In this document: positions 55,185-63,362 of the stretch, in pieces
Layout: each line of letters begins with the position of its first letter
How positions within the stretch are numbered: position 1 is the stretch's first letter
Assembly (NCBI RefSeq): GCF_003337485.1
Contig: NZ_QPJJ01000001.1
Location: 124,001 to 188,000, forward strand
Origin: Saliterribacillus persicus
GTDB taxonomy: Bacteria; Bacillota; Bacilli; Bacillales; Amphibacillaceae
Direction of reading: 5' to 3'
Length of the DNA stretch: 64,000 nucleotides
The notes under the pieces: model-generated
What the model saw: only the letters and a program-made list of their open reading frames with translations
Database searches by the model: none
What the model was told of the DNA's origin: nothing
Position numbers and translations under genes: made by a program

Positions 55185-55305
55185 AAAAATAACCTCACAA
55201 CGGATTATTCCGATGTGAAGTTATACAATAATTTGTATAGATTTTTCGTTTATATAGATTTAATTCCAATTACTCGAATTCTTTTATAATTTGCTATCCA
55301 TTTTT
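55185..55305. repeat. Direct repeat copy of the methyltransferase 3' end and terminator
   Basis: This stretch repeats 55634-55737 with a few substitutions and about 15 extra bases: a hairpin (AACCTCAC...GTGAAGTT), a spacer and then about 55 nearly identical bases. In the second copy those bases encode the last residues of the methyltransferase. Confidence 0.85.
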
Positions 55306-55306
55306 T
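55250..55306 (-). pseudogene. Remnant of a methyltransferase C-terminus
   Basis: Read on the minus strand this encodes KWIANYKRIRVIGIKSI followed by a stop, against WIADYKRIRVIGIKSI at the end of the intact methyltransferase 430 bases upstream. Only the tail survives. It overlaps, in another frame, the last codons of the small membrane-protein gene. Confidence 0.7.
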
Positions 55307-55487
55307 CATTAGTTCGTTTGTTTCTATAAAAAAATATTGTATAAACTATAAGGAAAAATATTGTAAATCCAGCCCCTATGTAAAATAATGTTATATATAT
55401 ATCTGATTGAGTTTCGCGATATAAAAATGAAAAAGCAATACTTGTAAAAAGGCAAATAAGAGCTAGCACCTTATATTTGCTTGCCAT
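55284..55487 (-). CDS. Small two-helix membrane protein
   Basis: A 67-residue protein with two hydrophobic helices (about residues 6-24 and 32-52) and a basic C-terminal tail RNKRTNEKMDSKL. ATG is preceded by GGAGG. The last few residues are encoded in another frame of the duplicated methyltransferase tail, so the natural C-terminus of this gene may have been altered by the duplication. No family was recognised. Confidence 0.6.
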   Translation of the reverse strand: MASKYKVLALICLFTSIAFSFLYRETQSDIYITLFYIGAGFTIFFLIVYTIFFYRNKRTNEKMDSKL

Positions 55488-55633
55488 TATTACACCTCCT
55501 AATCAAATCTTAGAGAATTAAAATAATTCCTTCCTTTAATTACAAAAATTAACATAAATCTGTTTAGGCTTCAAATTTTTAATGGAAAATTGTTTGAAGA
55601 AGAATATATACATGAATCAATTATCGTTGCATT

Positions 55634-55737
55634 AAAATAACCTCACTTCGGATTTTCCCGTTGTGAAGTTATACAAAATATTTATATAGATTTAATTCCA
55701 ATTACTCGAATTCTTTTATAATCTGCTATCCATGTTC
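55634..55737. repeat. Direct repeat, original copy (methyltransferase tail plus hairpin)
   Basis: Counterpart of 55185-55305. Here the repeat covers the last codons of the intact methyltransferase and the hairpin AACTTCACAACGGG/CCGAAGTGAGGTT just downstream, which probably is its terminator. Confidence 0.85.
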
Positions 55738-56443
55738 CGTTATTTTTCAATGTATCTTCTAGATTATTTTCAACTTTTGCAATTAAATCTTGCTTTTTCT
55801 CTTCAGAAATTTCTTGGAAAAACGATGCACCAAACATCTCGATCCAATTCCGTAAGCCATGCTCACCTTCTAATGGCGTTGGTCGATCATAATGTTGCGC
55901 GAAGGTGACTCGAAATCCCGCTTTCTCCATTAAAGTGGTATATTCCGCGATACTTGGAAAATACCATGGGAAGCGCTCCGTTACATTCTCTACTCCCGAT
56001 AATTGGAGCTGCCTTATTACTTCATCACTAATAATTTTTACATTACCCTTTCCCCCAAACTCAGCAACAAACCTACCACCTGGTTTCAAACTCTGATAAA
56101 TCCTTTCTAATGCAAGTTCAGGTTGTTTGACCCAATGTAACGTCGCATTCGAAAATACCGCTTCGAACTCGGATTGATAGGGTAACTCTAGGAGGTCTGT
56201 TACATGGAAATCAATTAAAGGAAACTTTTCTTTCGCTTGTGTAATCATATTCTCTGATTGATCAATTCCAGTAACTTCTGCACCTCTTTGTTGAATCTCA
56301 CTTGCTAAATCCCCTGTACCGCAACCGATATCTAGGATCCTCTCCCCTTTTTCAGGTGCAAGGAAAGAAATTAAGTCATTTCCAAATTGCGAGACAAACG
56401 CATGAGAACCATCGTATAATTGTGCATTCCAATTATCCTTCAT
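55682..56443 (-). CDS. Class I SAM-dependent methyltransferase
   Basis: A 253-residue methyltransferase. Motif I ILDIGCGTGDLASEI and the acidic VTGIDQS at the end of strand 2 bind SAM; NATLHWVKQPELAL and LKPGGRFVAEFGG complete the fold. The overall pattern resembles trans-aconitate 2-methyltransferase-type proteins, but that annotation is often loose and the substrate is uncertain. ATG follows AAAGGAG. Its tail is duplicated 430 bases downstream. Confidence 0.85.
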   Translation of the reverse strand: MKDNWNAQLYDGSHAFVSQFGNDLISFLAPEKGERILDIGCGTGDLASEIQQRGAEVTGIDQSENMITQAKEKFPLIDFHVTDLLELPYQSEFEAVFSNATLHWVKQPELALERIYQSLKPGGRFVAEFGGKGNVKIISDEVIRQLQLSGVENVTERFPWYFPSIAEYTTLMEKAGFRVTFAQHYDRPTPLEGEHGLRNWIEMFGASFFQEISEEKKQDLIAKVENNLEDTLKNNGTWIADYKRIRVIGIKSI

Positions 56444-56549
56444 ATTTTCATTCTCCTTTTTAAAAAATCAATTGTAGTATCTAGAATAGAATTCCACATT
56501 TAGCTAGCGAATTCCTTTAAAATATCAGTTTTTATTCGCTTAAATAGTA

Positions 56550-56583
56550 TAAAAAATCCCCTACTTGAATGTAGAGGATTTTG
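56550..56583 (-). terminator. Terminator of the lactate permease transcript, beyond array 3
   Basis: On the minus strand AAAATCCTCTAC and GTAGGGGATTTT form a stem with a T tail. It follows array 3, so the array is within the permease 3' untranslated region. Confidence 0.8.
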
Positions 56584-56592
56584 ATTAGCTTA

Positions 56593-56758
56593 TATCTAGC
56601 TTTCAAAAATGGGTCTCTGTTTTTCGATAATGTGTATCTGGTATTCTCCTGCGTTATCTAGCTTCCGAATGGATGTATCTAGCTTCTAAAGTACGATAAC
56701 GGGCATTACTTGAAGTTATCTGGCTAAGAAGAAAACATATCTAGCTTTTCTAAAACTG
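56593..56758 (-). repeat. Tandem array 3: eight 20-21-nt degenerate units at the lactate permease stop
   Basis: Eight consecutive units begin with TATCTAGCTTC or a close variant (plus strand) at 56593, 56614, 56635, 56655, 56676, 56697, 56717 and 56738. Six are 21 bases and two are 20. The remaining 9-10 bases vary. The last unit ends at the base before the lactate permease stop codon. The array is bounded on its other side by the permease terminator. Confidence 0.85.
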
Positions 56759-58408
56759 TTAAAAGATTAAGCCAAGAATTCCTGCAACTCCAGCGTAAAT
56801 GGCCATCGGAATGAGTGTCATCCGGATAATTAACCCTTCTTTTCCAACTAATCCGACAACGGAAGCGGCTGCAACTACGTTTACGACACAGATCATGTTC
56901 CCTGCGTTCGCACCTAATACTTGAAGAGCGACAATACTTGTTGGGTCCAGACCAACTTGGTCCGCTACGTTAAATTGGAATAAAGAAAACATCATATTAC
57001 TAAAAGTCGCGCTACCTGATATGAAAGAACCTAGTGCACCTATAAATGGCGCCATGATCGGCCAGCCACTACCTAAAAGTTGAGATGCTTGGTTTGCCAG
57101 TTCAACCGGCATACTAGCAAATCCAGCATCATTTAGCCCCGAATTGATAAAGATTCGAACCATTGGAACAGCGGTAAATAAAGTAATCGCCGTACCAATC
57201 AACGTTTTTCCAGAAACAGAAAGAGCTGTCGTAAATGCCCCACCACTCATTTTATGGATGAAAATGGTGATAATGACTACAACTATGAATACTGTTCCAG
57301 GTAAATAAAGTGGTTGGAAGGTCGCGGAAATCTCCGTACCAAGAATTTTCTCCCAACCTATACTTACACTCGTTAACCAAGCTTTGACTGGTAAAAAGTT
57401 TAAGCGTGTTAAAATTAACAGCGCTCCGAGTAATAAGTAAGGAATCCATGCCATTAAGAGTGACATCGTTCTAACTTTTTCCTCTTTAGCGACTGGTAAA
57501 TTGCCTATCCAGTCCGCTGACCAGCTTTCTCGAGGCGCAAAATCCCAGCTTTCCTTTGGCATGAACCAGTTCTTTTTAATTGCAACAAGAACGAGCACAA
57601 GCCCTACTAAACCACCAATAATGGATGGGAATTCCGGTCCTAACAGGCTAGCAACAATAAAGGCTGGAACTGTAAAGCTAAGACCGGCGTAGATCGCGAA
57701 TTTCCACATTTCTAAGCCTTTTTTCCATGATTTTTCTTCCCCAAAGAAACGAGTTAAAATTAGAATCATGATAAGCGGCATCATCGTACCTGTAATTAAA
57801 TCAAATTGCATCACTTGAGTAGCGAGTTGTTTTAAGTATTCTCCCATCGCCATATCTCCAATATACGGCTGAGCCACCGCCGCAAGCTGTCCACCTTCTT
57901 GTAAGCCTTGATCTACACCGACAATTAACGGTGTACCAACAGCACCAAAGGATACTGGACTACTATCTGCAATTAGTGCCACCACAACTGCTGCAAGTGG
58001 TGGAAAACCAAGAACGACAAGCAGTGGAGCTGCAATTGCAGCTGGTGTCCCGAATCCTGCTGCCCCTTCAATGAAAGCCCCAAATAACCAAGCGATAAGA
58101 ACAACCTGCACCCGTCTATCTGGTGTGACATTCATAAAAAAGTTTCGAATTGTATCAATCGCACCACTTTTTTGTAAGGTGTTTAAGAGAAGAATCGCAC
58201 CAAAAACAATATATAAAATGGAAACGCCAATTAATATTCCTTCTATAATAGAAGCAGAAATTTGAAGCATTGGAACCTTCCAATAAAAGAACGCTAAAAT
58301 TGCTGTAACCACCAAACTTATCGGCATTGCCTTCATAGCAGGCATTCGTAATAGTACTAAAAAAAATAAAACCGCCAATATTGGCGTTAATGCTACAATC
58401 GTCATCAT
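56759..58408 (-). CDS. lctP: L-lactate permease (LctP/LldP family)
   Basis: A 549-residue membrane protein with about 13-14 helices of the lactate permease family. [20 protein letters not shown] and the C-terminal [20 protein letters not shown] are diagnostic. It carries lactate with protons across the membrane. A GTG at 58417 is in frame, but GGGGTG eight bases before ATG 58408 supports that start. A Rex-type operator lies about 70 bases upstream, which fits redox control of lactate exchange during fermentation. No lactate dehydrogenase gene is adjacent. Confidence 0.92.
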   Translation of the reverse strand: MMTIVALTPILAVLFFLVLLRMPAMKAMPISLVVTAILAFFYWKVPMLQISASIIEGILIGVSILYIVFGAILLLNTLQKSGAIDTIRNFFMNVTPDRRVQVVLIAWLFGAFIEGAAGFGTPAAIAAPLLVVLGFPPLAAVVVALIADSSPVSFGAVGTPLIVGVDQGLQEGGQLAAVAQPYIGDMAMGEYLKQLATQVMQFDLITGTMMPLIMILILTRFFGEEKSWKKGLEMWKFAIYAGLSFTVPAFIVASLLGPEFPSIIGGLVGLVLVLVAIKKNWFMPKESWDFAPRESWSADWIGNLPVAKEEKVRTMSLLMAWIPYLLLGALLILTRLNFLPVKAWLTSVSIGWEKILGTEISATFQPLYLPGTVFIVVVIITIFIHKMSGGAFTTALSVSGKTLIGTAITLFTAVPMVRIFINSGLNDAGFASMPVELANQASQLLGSGWPIMAPFIGALGSFISGSATFSNMMFSLFQFNVADQVGLDPTSIVALQVLGANAGNMICVVNVVAAASVVGLVGKEGLIIRMTLIPMAIYAGVAGILGLIF

Positions 58409-58474
58409 CTGACCCACACCCCATCTGAACTTTGTAACCTTATTATACCAAAAATTATATAGAATAAAAGCATT

Positions 58475-58492
58475 TTGTGAAAATATTCACAT
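58475..58492. promoter_or_regulatory. Rex operator upstream of lactate permease
   Basis: TTGTGAAAATATTCACAT contains the palindrome TGTGAA-N4-TTCACA, the form bound by the NADH-sensing repressor Rex in Bacillales. A TATAAT box lies between it and the permease start, so binding would block transcription when the NADH/NAD ratio is low. Confidence 0.82.
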
Positions 58493-58503
58493 AAAGTTTA
58501 CAA

Positions 58504-58536
58504 AGAAGATCCTTCCATCTGTGAAAGGACCTTTTT
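58504..58536 (-). terminator. Possible terminator of the DUF4395 gene
   Basis: AAGATCCTTCC and GGAAGG-type arms with an adjoining A/T tract form a hairpin between the lactate permease and DUF4395 genes. It is 130 bases from the DUF4395 stop codon, so assignment is weak. Confidence 0.4.
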
Positions 58537-58671
58537 TTGAAAATTTATAGTGAATGGAGCAAACTAACTTTCATGCTTAAGTGTTGTTAAATAGCCTGTT
58601 TTTTGACAATCTATTTAAGATTAGCTTAGGATATTTTATGTCATGCAGGAGTTTATTATTTTCCTTTTAAA

Positions 58672-59082
58672 TCAAGACGCCTTTTTATAACGCCACATCA
58701 TATACCTATAACGAATCGTACATCCAATGCAATAACCGGCTAATGCTAGACCGGAAGCGATCATTACCATCACACTAAACAAGTAAAAAATCACCGCTAT
58801 ATTCATGAATGCTCCAATTAACGAAAGCCCTATACAAATTGTCGCAATCCATTGATTAAATATTTGTTGTGCCTTGTCTTCCTGCGGATATTCGTTTGGT
58901 GCTTTTGATAAAAATCGTTTTCCAAGCAGAATAACAGGATTTGATTTTGTCACAAGCGTAAACACGCCTATAACAAATGGTAATATTAAGATAAGTGGAT
59001 TTATGATTACACCAAGTAAAACAGTGAGTAATATAAAGCTTTGATTAAGCTGAACTAATGGTTTCGTAATAGACACATACAT
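58672..59082 (-). CDS. DUF4395 family membrane protein
   Basis: A 136-residue protein with four helices. PLVQLNQSFILLTVLLGVII at the N-terminus, the AQQIFNQWIATICIGLSLIG segment and the C-terminal GYCIGCTIRYRYMMWR with a Cys-x-x-Cys pair are typical of DUF4395. Such proteins are found near thioredoxin or thiosulfate sulfurtransferase genes in some bacteria, but no such partner is present here. The function is unknown. ATG 59082 lies close to the ribosome site, and GTG 59076 is an alternative. Confidence 0.82.
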   Translation of the reverse strand: MYVSITKPLVQLNQSFILLTVLLGVIINPLILILPFVIGVFTLVTKSNPVILLGKRFLSKAPNEYPQEDKAQQIFNQWIATICIGLSLIGAFMNIAVIFYLFSVMVMIASGLALAGYCIGCTIRYRYMMWRYKKAS

Positions 59083-59565
59083 CCCTCTCTTTCTTAAACC
59101 TATTATACCTAGTGTTTTAGTAAGAATAAAGAGAAAGAACTCGAATAAAGTTTCAAATTGGCTTTCTTCATTACTATCATTTTCAAGAATGCAGTCTTTA
59201 TACGAGATGACTCAACAGCTTCAAGTAAGCGAAATATAAAATGTCTTTCTTGAGTGCTTGAAATAATGGAAGGCTCTTTGTTGCTATGATATTGTTTGGC
59301 AATTATACTTTATTTGAAGCGGTTTCATTTTTAATTTCATGATTCAAGTATAACCTTGTTTTAAAGCGCTTCATTGGACCTACCTTACGCTCAATCAAGA
59401 AACCTAATGGAAATCAGAGCACATATGAAACAAGTTTTTGTATCATCACGCTTATTTTTCCCTTTCATTTCAATATGATGCTTGGCACTAAGAATGGCTA
59501 CATATAAAAAAAGAATCAACATCATTTCTTTTAAAAATTGGAGAACATTGAAAAGGAGAAGACTT
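59083..59565. other. Intergenic region carrying the GH42 promoter and cre-like sites
   Basis: No gene was seen. A sigma-A promoter (TTGCTA at 59281, 17 bases, TATACT at 59304) would give a leader of about 250 bases ahead of the beta-galactosidase start. Cre-like sites lie at 59313 and 59361 within that leader. Confidence 0.55.
59281..59327 (+). promoter_or_regulatory. GH42 promoter with cre-like site at the transcription start
   Basis: TTGCTA and TATACT are 17 bases apart. TTTGAAGCGGTTTCA begins four bases after the -10 box and resembles a cre, with a palindromic GAA...TTC. A second weaker copy, TTAAAGCGCTTCATT, is at 59361. Confidence 0.6.
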
Positions 59566-61614
59566 ATGATCAATAAAATAATTAATGAAGAAAAAATCAC
59601 ACTTGGGGTTTGTTATTACCCGGAGCATTGGCCAGAGGATTTATGGGAAGATGATTTTAAAAGAATGAAGGAATTAGGTTTTACCTATGTTCGCATGAGC
59701 GAATTTGCTTGGACCATCTTTGAACCGAAAGAAGGTCATTTTGAATTTGATTTATTTGATAAAGCCATCGCTCTTGCAGGAAAATACAACTTAAAAGTAA
59801 TTCTTGGTACACCGACAGCTACACCTCCTGTGTGGCTAACGGAAAAATATCCTGAGGTTTTAAACGTGTCGCATAACGGTGTCCAATTTAAACATGGATC
59901 AAGACGACATTACAACTACAATTCTAAGAAATATCAGGAACTATCCGCTACGATTGTAACGGAAATGGTAACGCATTATCGTGATAACCCGTATGTCGTT
60001 GGTTGGCAAATTGATAATGAATTAAACTGCGAAATCAGTGAATTTTACGCTGAAGCAGATCATATGGCATTCAAAAATTGGGCAAAAGAAAAGTACCAAT
60101 CATTAGACGCTTTAAACGAAGCATGGGGTACAGTTTTTTGGAATCAAACGTATACAAGCTGGGATCAAGTCTCTCTCACCTTACCAACGGTGAATGATAC
60201 CTCTAACCCACATCAGGCATTGGATGAGAAACGATTTTTCTCAGATAGTACAATCAACTTCGCAAAAATACAAGCAGATATAATTAGAAAGCTGACAAAA
60301 GATCAATGGGTCACAACAAATGGAATGTTTGGTCACTTGGATAACCACCAATTAACGGAAGACATTATTGATTTTTATGCGTATGATTCCTATCCAAATT
60401 TCAGCAAAGTGATCAAGGATACGTCATCTAAGCCTTTGCGTGACAGGAAATGGAGTCTTAACTTAAGTACAGTAAGAGGCTTTGGTGGAAACTTTGCTAT
60501 ATTTGAACAACAATCTGGTCCCGGTGGTTGGGTAAATCGATTGGAGCAACCCGCTCCAAAGCCCGGTCAAGTAAAATTATGGTCGTATCAATCGATAGCA
60601 CATGGTTCAGAGATGGTCTTATACTTCCGCTGGCGTACAGCTACAAAAGGTACTGAAATGTATTGGCATGGAATCAACGATTATCATAATCTGCCAAACA
60701 GACGAATAGCAGAAATTGAAACCTTCAGTAAGGAAATCGAAAAAGTAGGACCAGCGTTATATGGATCAACCTATCAAGCGAAAGTGGCGATTTTAACGGA
60801 TTACCAAAATAGCTGGGACGGCGAAATGGATAAATGGTATGGCAACTTTATCGGGCAAAGTAAGGAAGCTTGGTTCAAAGCATTTCAGTATAACCATATA
60901 CCAGTTGATTTAACTAATATCAATAAAAAAACAACTGTGGACCATTTAAGTAAGTATGATATTCTTATTTATCCACATGCAGCAATTCTAACTAAGGAAA
61001 CTGCTAAACTGCTAACGAATTACGTAGAGCAAGGTGGGAAAATTGTATTTGGTTGCCGCACAGGATACAAGGATCTAACTGGACAACCCTATCAGAAAGC
61101 TTTCCCTGGATATATTGCTGATCTAGTTGGGATTACAGTAAGCGACTTTACGCTAGTTGGTGCGTATGAAGCAGCGCCAAAAGTAAGCCTTTTTAATAAA
61201 GACGAGCAAGAAGCGTTAGGATTTAATGAAATCTTACATGCTGATAATGATGACGTAGAAATATTGGGTCATTTCACCAATGATTATTACGCAGGAGAGC
61301 CTGCTTTAACAAAAAGAAATCACGGAAAAGGTACAGCTTATTACTTTGGAGGCGTATTCAGCTATGAAATTGCAGAGAAAATTTTAGCAGATCTTAAGCC
61401 GGATGATTACAGTGAGTATTTTGATTTACCGGAATCAGTCGAGCTTGCTGTTAGAAAAAATGATGAAAAAACCTTTTTTATTCTCTTGAATTATGCATCT
61501 GATGCGCAACCTATGAAATTGAAGCAGCCAATGATAGACTGCTTGACGGACGAAGAAGTAACAGGTTCGCTTACTTTAACTGCTTATGATGTTAAGATTT
61601 ACAGCTTCTCTTAA
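59566..61614 (+). CDS. Beta-galactosidase, glycoside hydrolase family 42
   Basis: A 682-residue cytoplasmic GH42 enzyme, the usual length. The acid/base is Glu152 (WQIDNELNCE) and the nucleophile is Glu314 (AIFEQQSGPGGW), followed by the trimerisation and C-terminal beta domains. GH42 enzymes in soil bacilli commonly act on galactan- or arabinogalactan-derived oligosaccharides rather than lactose. The open frame begins upstream at 59482, but AAAAGGAG nine bases before ATG 59566 decides the start. It is monocistronic, with a cre-like site at its promoter, consistent with catabolite repression. Confidence 0.93.
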   Translation: MINKIINEEKITLGVCYYPEHWPEDLWEDDFKRMKELGFTYVRMSEFAWTIFEPKEGHFEFDLFDKAIALAGKYNLKVILGTPTATPPVWLTEKYPEVLNVSHNGVQFKHGSRRHYNYNSKKYQELSATIVTEMVTHYRDNPYVVGWQIDNELNCEISEFYAEADHMAFKNWAKEKYQSLDALNEAWGTVFWNQTYTSWDQVSLTLPTVNDTSNPHQALDEKRFFSDSTINFAKIQADIIRKLTKDQWVTTNGMFGHLDNHQLTEDIIDFYAYDSYPNFSKVIKDTSSKPLRDRKWSLNLSTVRGFGGNFAIFEQQSGPGGWVNRLEQPAPKPGQVKLWSYQSIAHGSEMVLYFRWRTATKGTEMYWHGINDYHNLPNRRIAEIETFSKEIEKVGPALYGSTYQAKVAILTDYQNSWDGEMDKWYGNFIGQSKEAWFKAFQYNHIPVDLTNINKKTTVDHLSKYDILIYPHAAILTKETAKLLTNYVEQGGKIVFGCRTGYKDLTGQPYQKAFPGYIADLVGITVSDFTLVGAYEAAPKVSLFNKDEQEALGFNEILHADNDDVEILGHFTNDYYAGEPALTKRNHGKGTAYYFGGVFSYEIAEKILADLKPDDYSEYFDLPESVELAVRKNDEKTFFILLNYASDAQPMKLKQPMIDCLTDEEVTGSLTLTAYDVKIYSFS

Positions 61615-61627
61615 TAATATAGAAATG

Positions 61628-61660
61628 GAAACCCCACAGTTCTCGTGCTGTGGGGTTTTC
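61628..61660 (+). terminator. Terminator after the GH42 gene
   Basis: GAAACCCCACAG and CTGTGGGGTTTTC form a perfect GC-rich stem with a T tail, 14 bases after the stop codon. Confidence 0.9.
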
Positions 61661-61737
61661 AGGTGCTTTCGCCCGAAACATCTAGGGTGAAGGTATCACA
61701 TTGAAAATCATTTGGATAGTGGCATTATAATTATCAA

Positions 61738-61779
61738 AAATACACCAGAATTCCATTTAATGGTTGCTCTGGTGTATTT
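61738..61779 (-). terminator. Terminator after the HIRAN gene
   Basis: AAATACACCAGA and TCTGGTGTATTT form a perfect 12-base stem, 12 bases after the stop codon of the HIRAN protein. Confidence 0.8.
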
Positions 61780-61790
61780 CGATATATTTA

Positions 61791-62546
61791 TTAGCTTGCT
61801 AATTCAGTAAAAGTTTCAAAATACTTTCCAATATCTTCTTTTGGAATTGGGATTTCACTTTCAAAGTTAAGCTTGACCCACCAATGTGATGTTGAATCAG
61901 GGTTAACAGACTGTACAACTACTTTAGGGTTTGCACCATTATCTAACAAACCAGCAACACCTGTTGCATAAAATCCTGGAACATAACCTAAATGTTTACC
62001 ATTTTGGGTCCAAATTGCAACGGCATTAGGATCTACATGATGATCTTTCTCTCTTTTTAACACCAATTTTTCACCAACCGGTACCCATTTTGGCCATTGA
62101 GCAGGTAAATTACGGTGCCTCATACCATGAATGTAAAAGCTTGAATACACTTTTTCATCCTTATGAATCTTCAAAGGTTGCTCAAACGAATACGTATCAT
62201 TTGCTAAACGTCCTCGCGTCTCTTGCAATAATTCCATTTTTGTACAACTTTCATCCAATCCTAAATCTGACAATATTTCAAGGAAGTCTGCTCGATTAGA
62301 AGAAGGTAGTCGACGATTAAAAGCTGTAAACAGTTCATCCGATTTATAGACTTTATTTGGATCTGGAAAAGCTGGATTTAGCATATATCCATTTTGAATA
62401 GCGTCATTTAGCTTTAAGTGCCCAGTTTTACCATTTACGTACCTAAATTCATAATGATTATCAAAGAAGGAAAGTGTACCAATATGGTAAAATAAACGAT
62501 TTTTAGGATTTTGCCAAACAACCCATAATGATTGTAAATTACTCAT
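61791..62546 (-). CDS. HIRAN-domain protein with HipA N-terminal-like region
   Basis: A 251-residue protein in two parts. Residues 132-230 form a HIRAN domain (FYIHGMRHRN, VGEKLVLKREKDHHVDPNAV, GKHLGYVPGFYA), a fold that binds DNA ends or stalled structures in helicases and nucleases. Residues 8-122 resemble the N-terminal subdomain of HipA kinases: a short strand followed by GTLSFFDNHYEFRYV, LFTAFNRRL and a C-terminal Leu/Glu-Gly segment. The second reading is tentative. ATG directly follows the stop codon of the HipA-like gene, so the pair is translationally coupled. Confidence 0.75.
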   Translation of the reverse strand: MSNLQSLWVVWQNPKNRLFYHIGTLSFFDNHYEFRYVNGKTGHLKLNDAIQNGYMLNPAFPDPNKVYKSDELFTAFNRRLPSSNRADFLEILSDLGLDESCTKMELLQETRGRLANDTYSFEQPLKIHKDEKVYSSFYIHGMRHRNLPAQWPKWVPVGEKLVLKREKDHHVDPNAVAIWTQNGKHLGYVPGFYATGVAGLLDNGANPKVVVQSVNPDSTSHWWVKLNFESEIPIPKEDIGKYFETFTELAS

Positions 62547-63185
62547 TTAACTCTTCCTTTCCTTTTCCTTAACCCATTGTAATATTTTATTTCTTCTAAA
62601 TGGAATAATTTTTAGTAACCATTTTTCTTGATATTCACTTATAAATGATAAAGAATTAATATAATTATTGTATTCAGTTATATTAAAATCATTAATTTTT
62701 TCAATAATTGATGCAGTTTCTTTGGGATATTCAGTTATTAAGTAATTCAATAATTGCTTTACCTTAACCTGCTTTTTCTCAAAGATTCCAGCTTTTGACT
62801 TGGTGTTTTTCATGTACTTATTCATCATAGATTCATTTTCGATCATTTTAAGCAGATATGAATCTTCGAAACGAAAACCCAATGAAGCACCATTGTCATA
62901 AATTGGTGACAAACGTATTTCGTCATTTGGATAAAATAATACCATCCAATTAAAAGGATGTCTATCTTGATTTCCAATGAGGGCGTCAAAAACAAGCATT
63001 TCTATAAAGTTTTTTTTAATTGAATTCCAGTATGGTAATCGTTGAATATAATTAAATCCATAAGTTAGTAAATCATAACCATTTAAGTCATTTTCTAATA
63101 GATATTTATACTCATCAAATATAGCGAGTAAAGACCCTCCTTCTTCATTGGCAACTGGATCTAATTCTGTCACAAAATTTTTCAA
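62547..63185 (-). CDS. HipA-like kinase C-lobe protein, N-lobe missing
   Basis: A 212-residue protein carrying the C-terminal half of a HipA-type serine/threonine kinase. The catalytic loop IGNQDRHPFNW (Asp74, Asn79) and the metal-binding SPIYDNGASLG (Asp97) are intact. The glycine-rich ATP loop and lysine of the N-lobe, about 100 residues in CtkA/HipA homologues, are absent, and the region upstream holds no continuation. The TTG start is supported by AGAGGA six bases before it. It may be truncated and inactive, or the N-lobe function may be supplied by the HIRAN partner, which follows without a gap. Confidence 0.75.
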   Translation of the reverse strand: MKNFVTELDPVANEEGGSLLAIFDEYKYLLENDLNGYDLLTYGFNYIQRLPYWNSIKKNFIEMLVFDALIGNQDRHPFNWMVLFYPNDEIRLSPIYDNGASLGFRFEDSYLLKMIENESMMNKYMKNTKSKAGIFEKKQVKVKQLLNYLITEYPKETASIIEKINDFNITEYNNYINSLSFISEYQEKWLLKIIPFRRNKILQWVKEKERKS

Positions 63186-63302
63186 AAGACATCCTCTTCG
63201 GTCATTTCTATCTTTTATTTAAATGATAGAAAACTCGTATTCATTTGTTATCATATAAGTAGAGGTACTTTATTGAAAATATTTCACTTTATTTTTAAAA
63301 AC

Positions 63303-63328
63303 TGAAACATTTACAATTAAAATCCGTC
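63303..63328 (+). promoter_or_regulatory. ECF-type promoter of the sigma-factor gene
   Basis: TGAAAC and CGTC are separated by 16 bases, the pattern read by sigma-W, sigma-M and sigma-X types in Bacillus. It is 34 bases upstream of the ECF sigma-factor start codon, suggesting autoregulation. Confidence 0.75.
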
Positions 63329-63362
63329 TATTAAGTGAATTATATCTTGGAGGCCTTCTAAT

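Noticed and set aside
59391..59600. Minus-strand open frame of 69 codons ahead of the GH42 gene
   Set aside because: It overlaps the promoter leader and the ribosome site of the beta-galactosidase and has no family match that I recognise.
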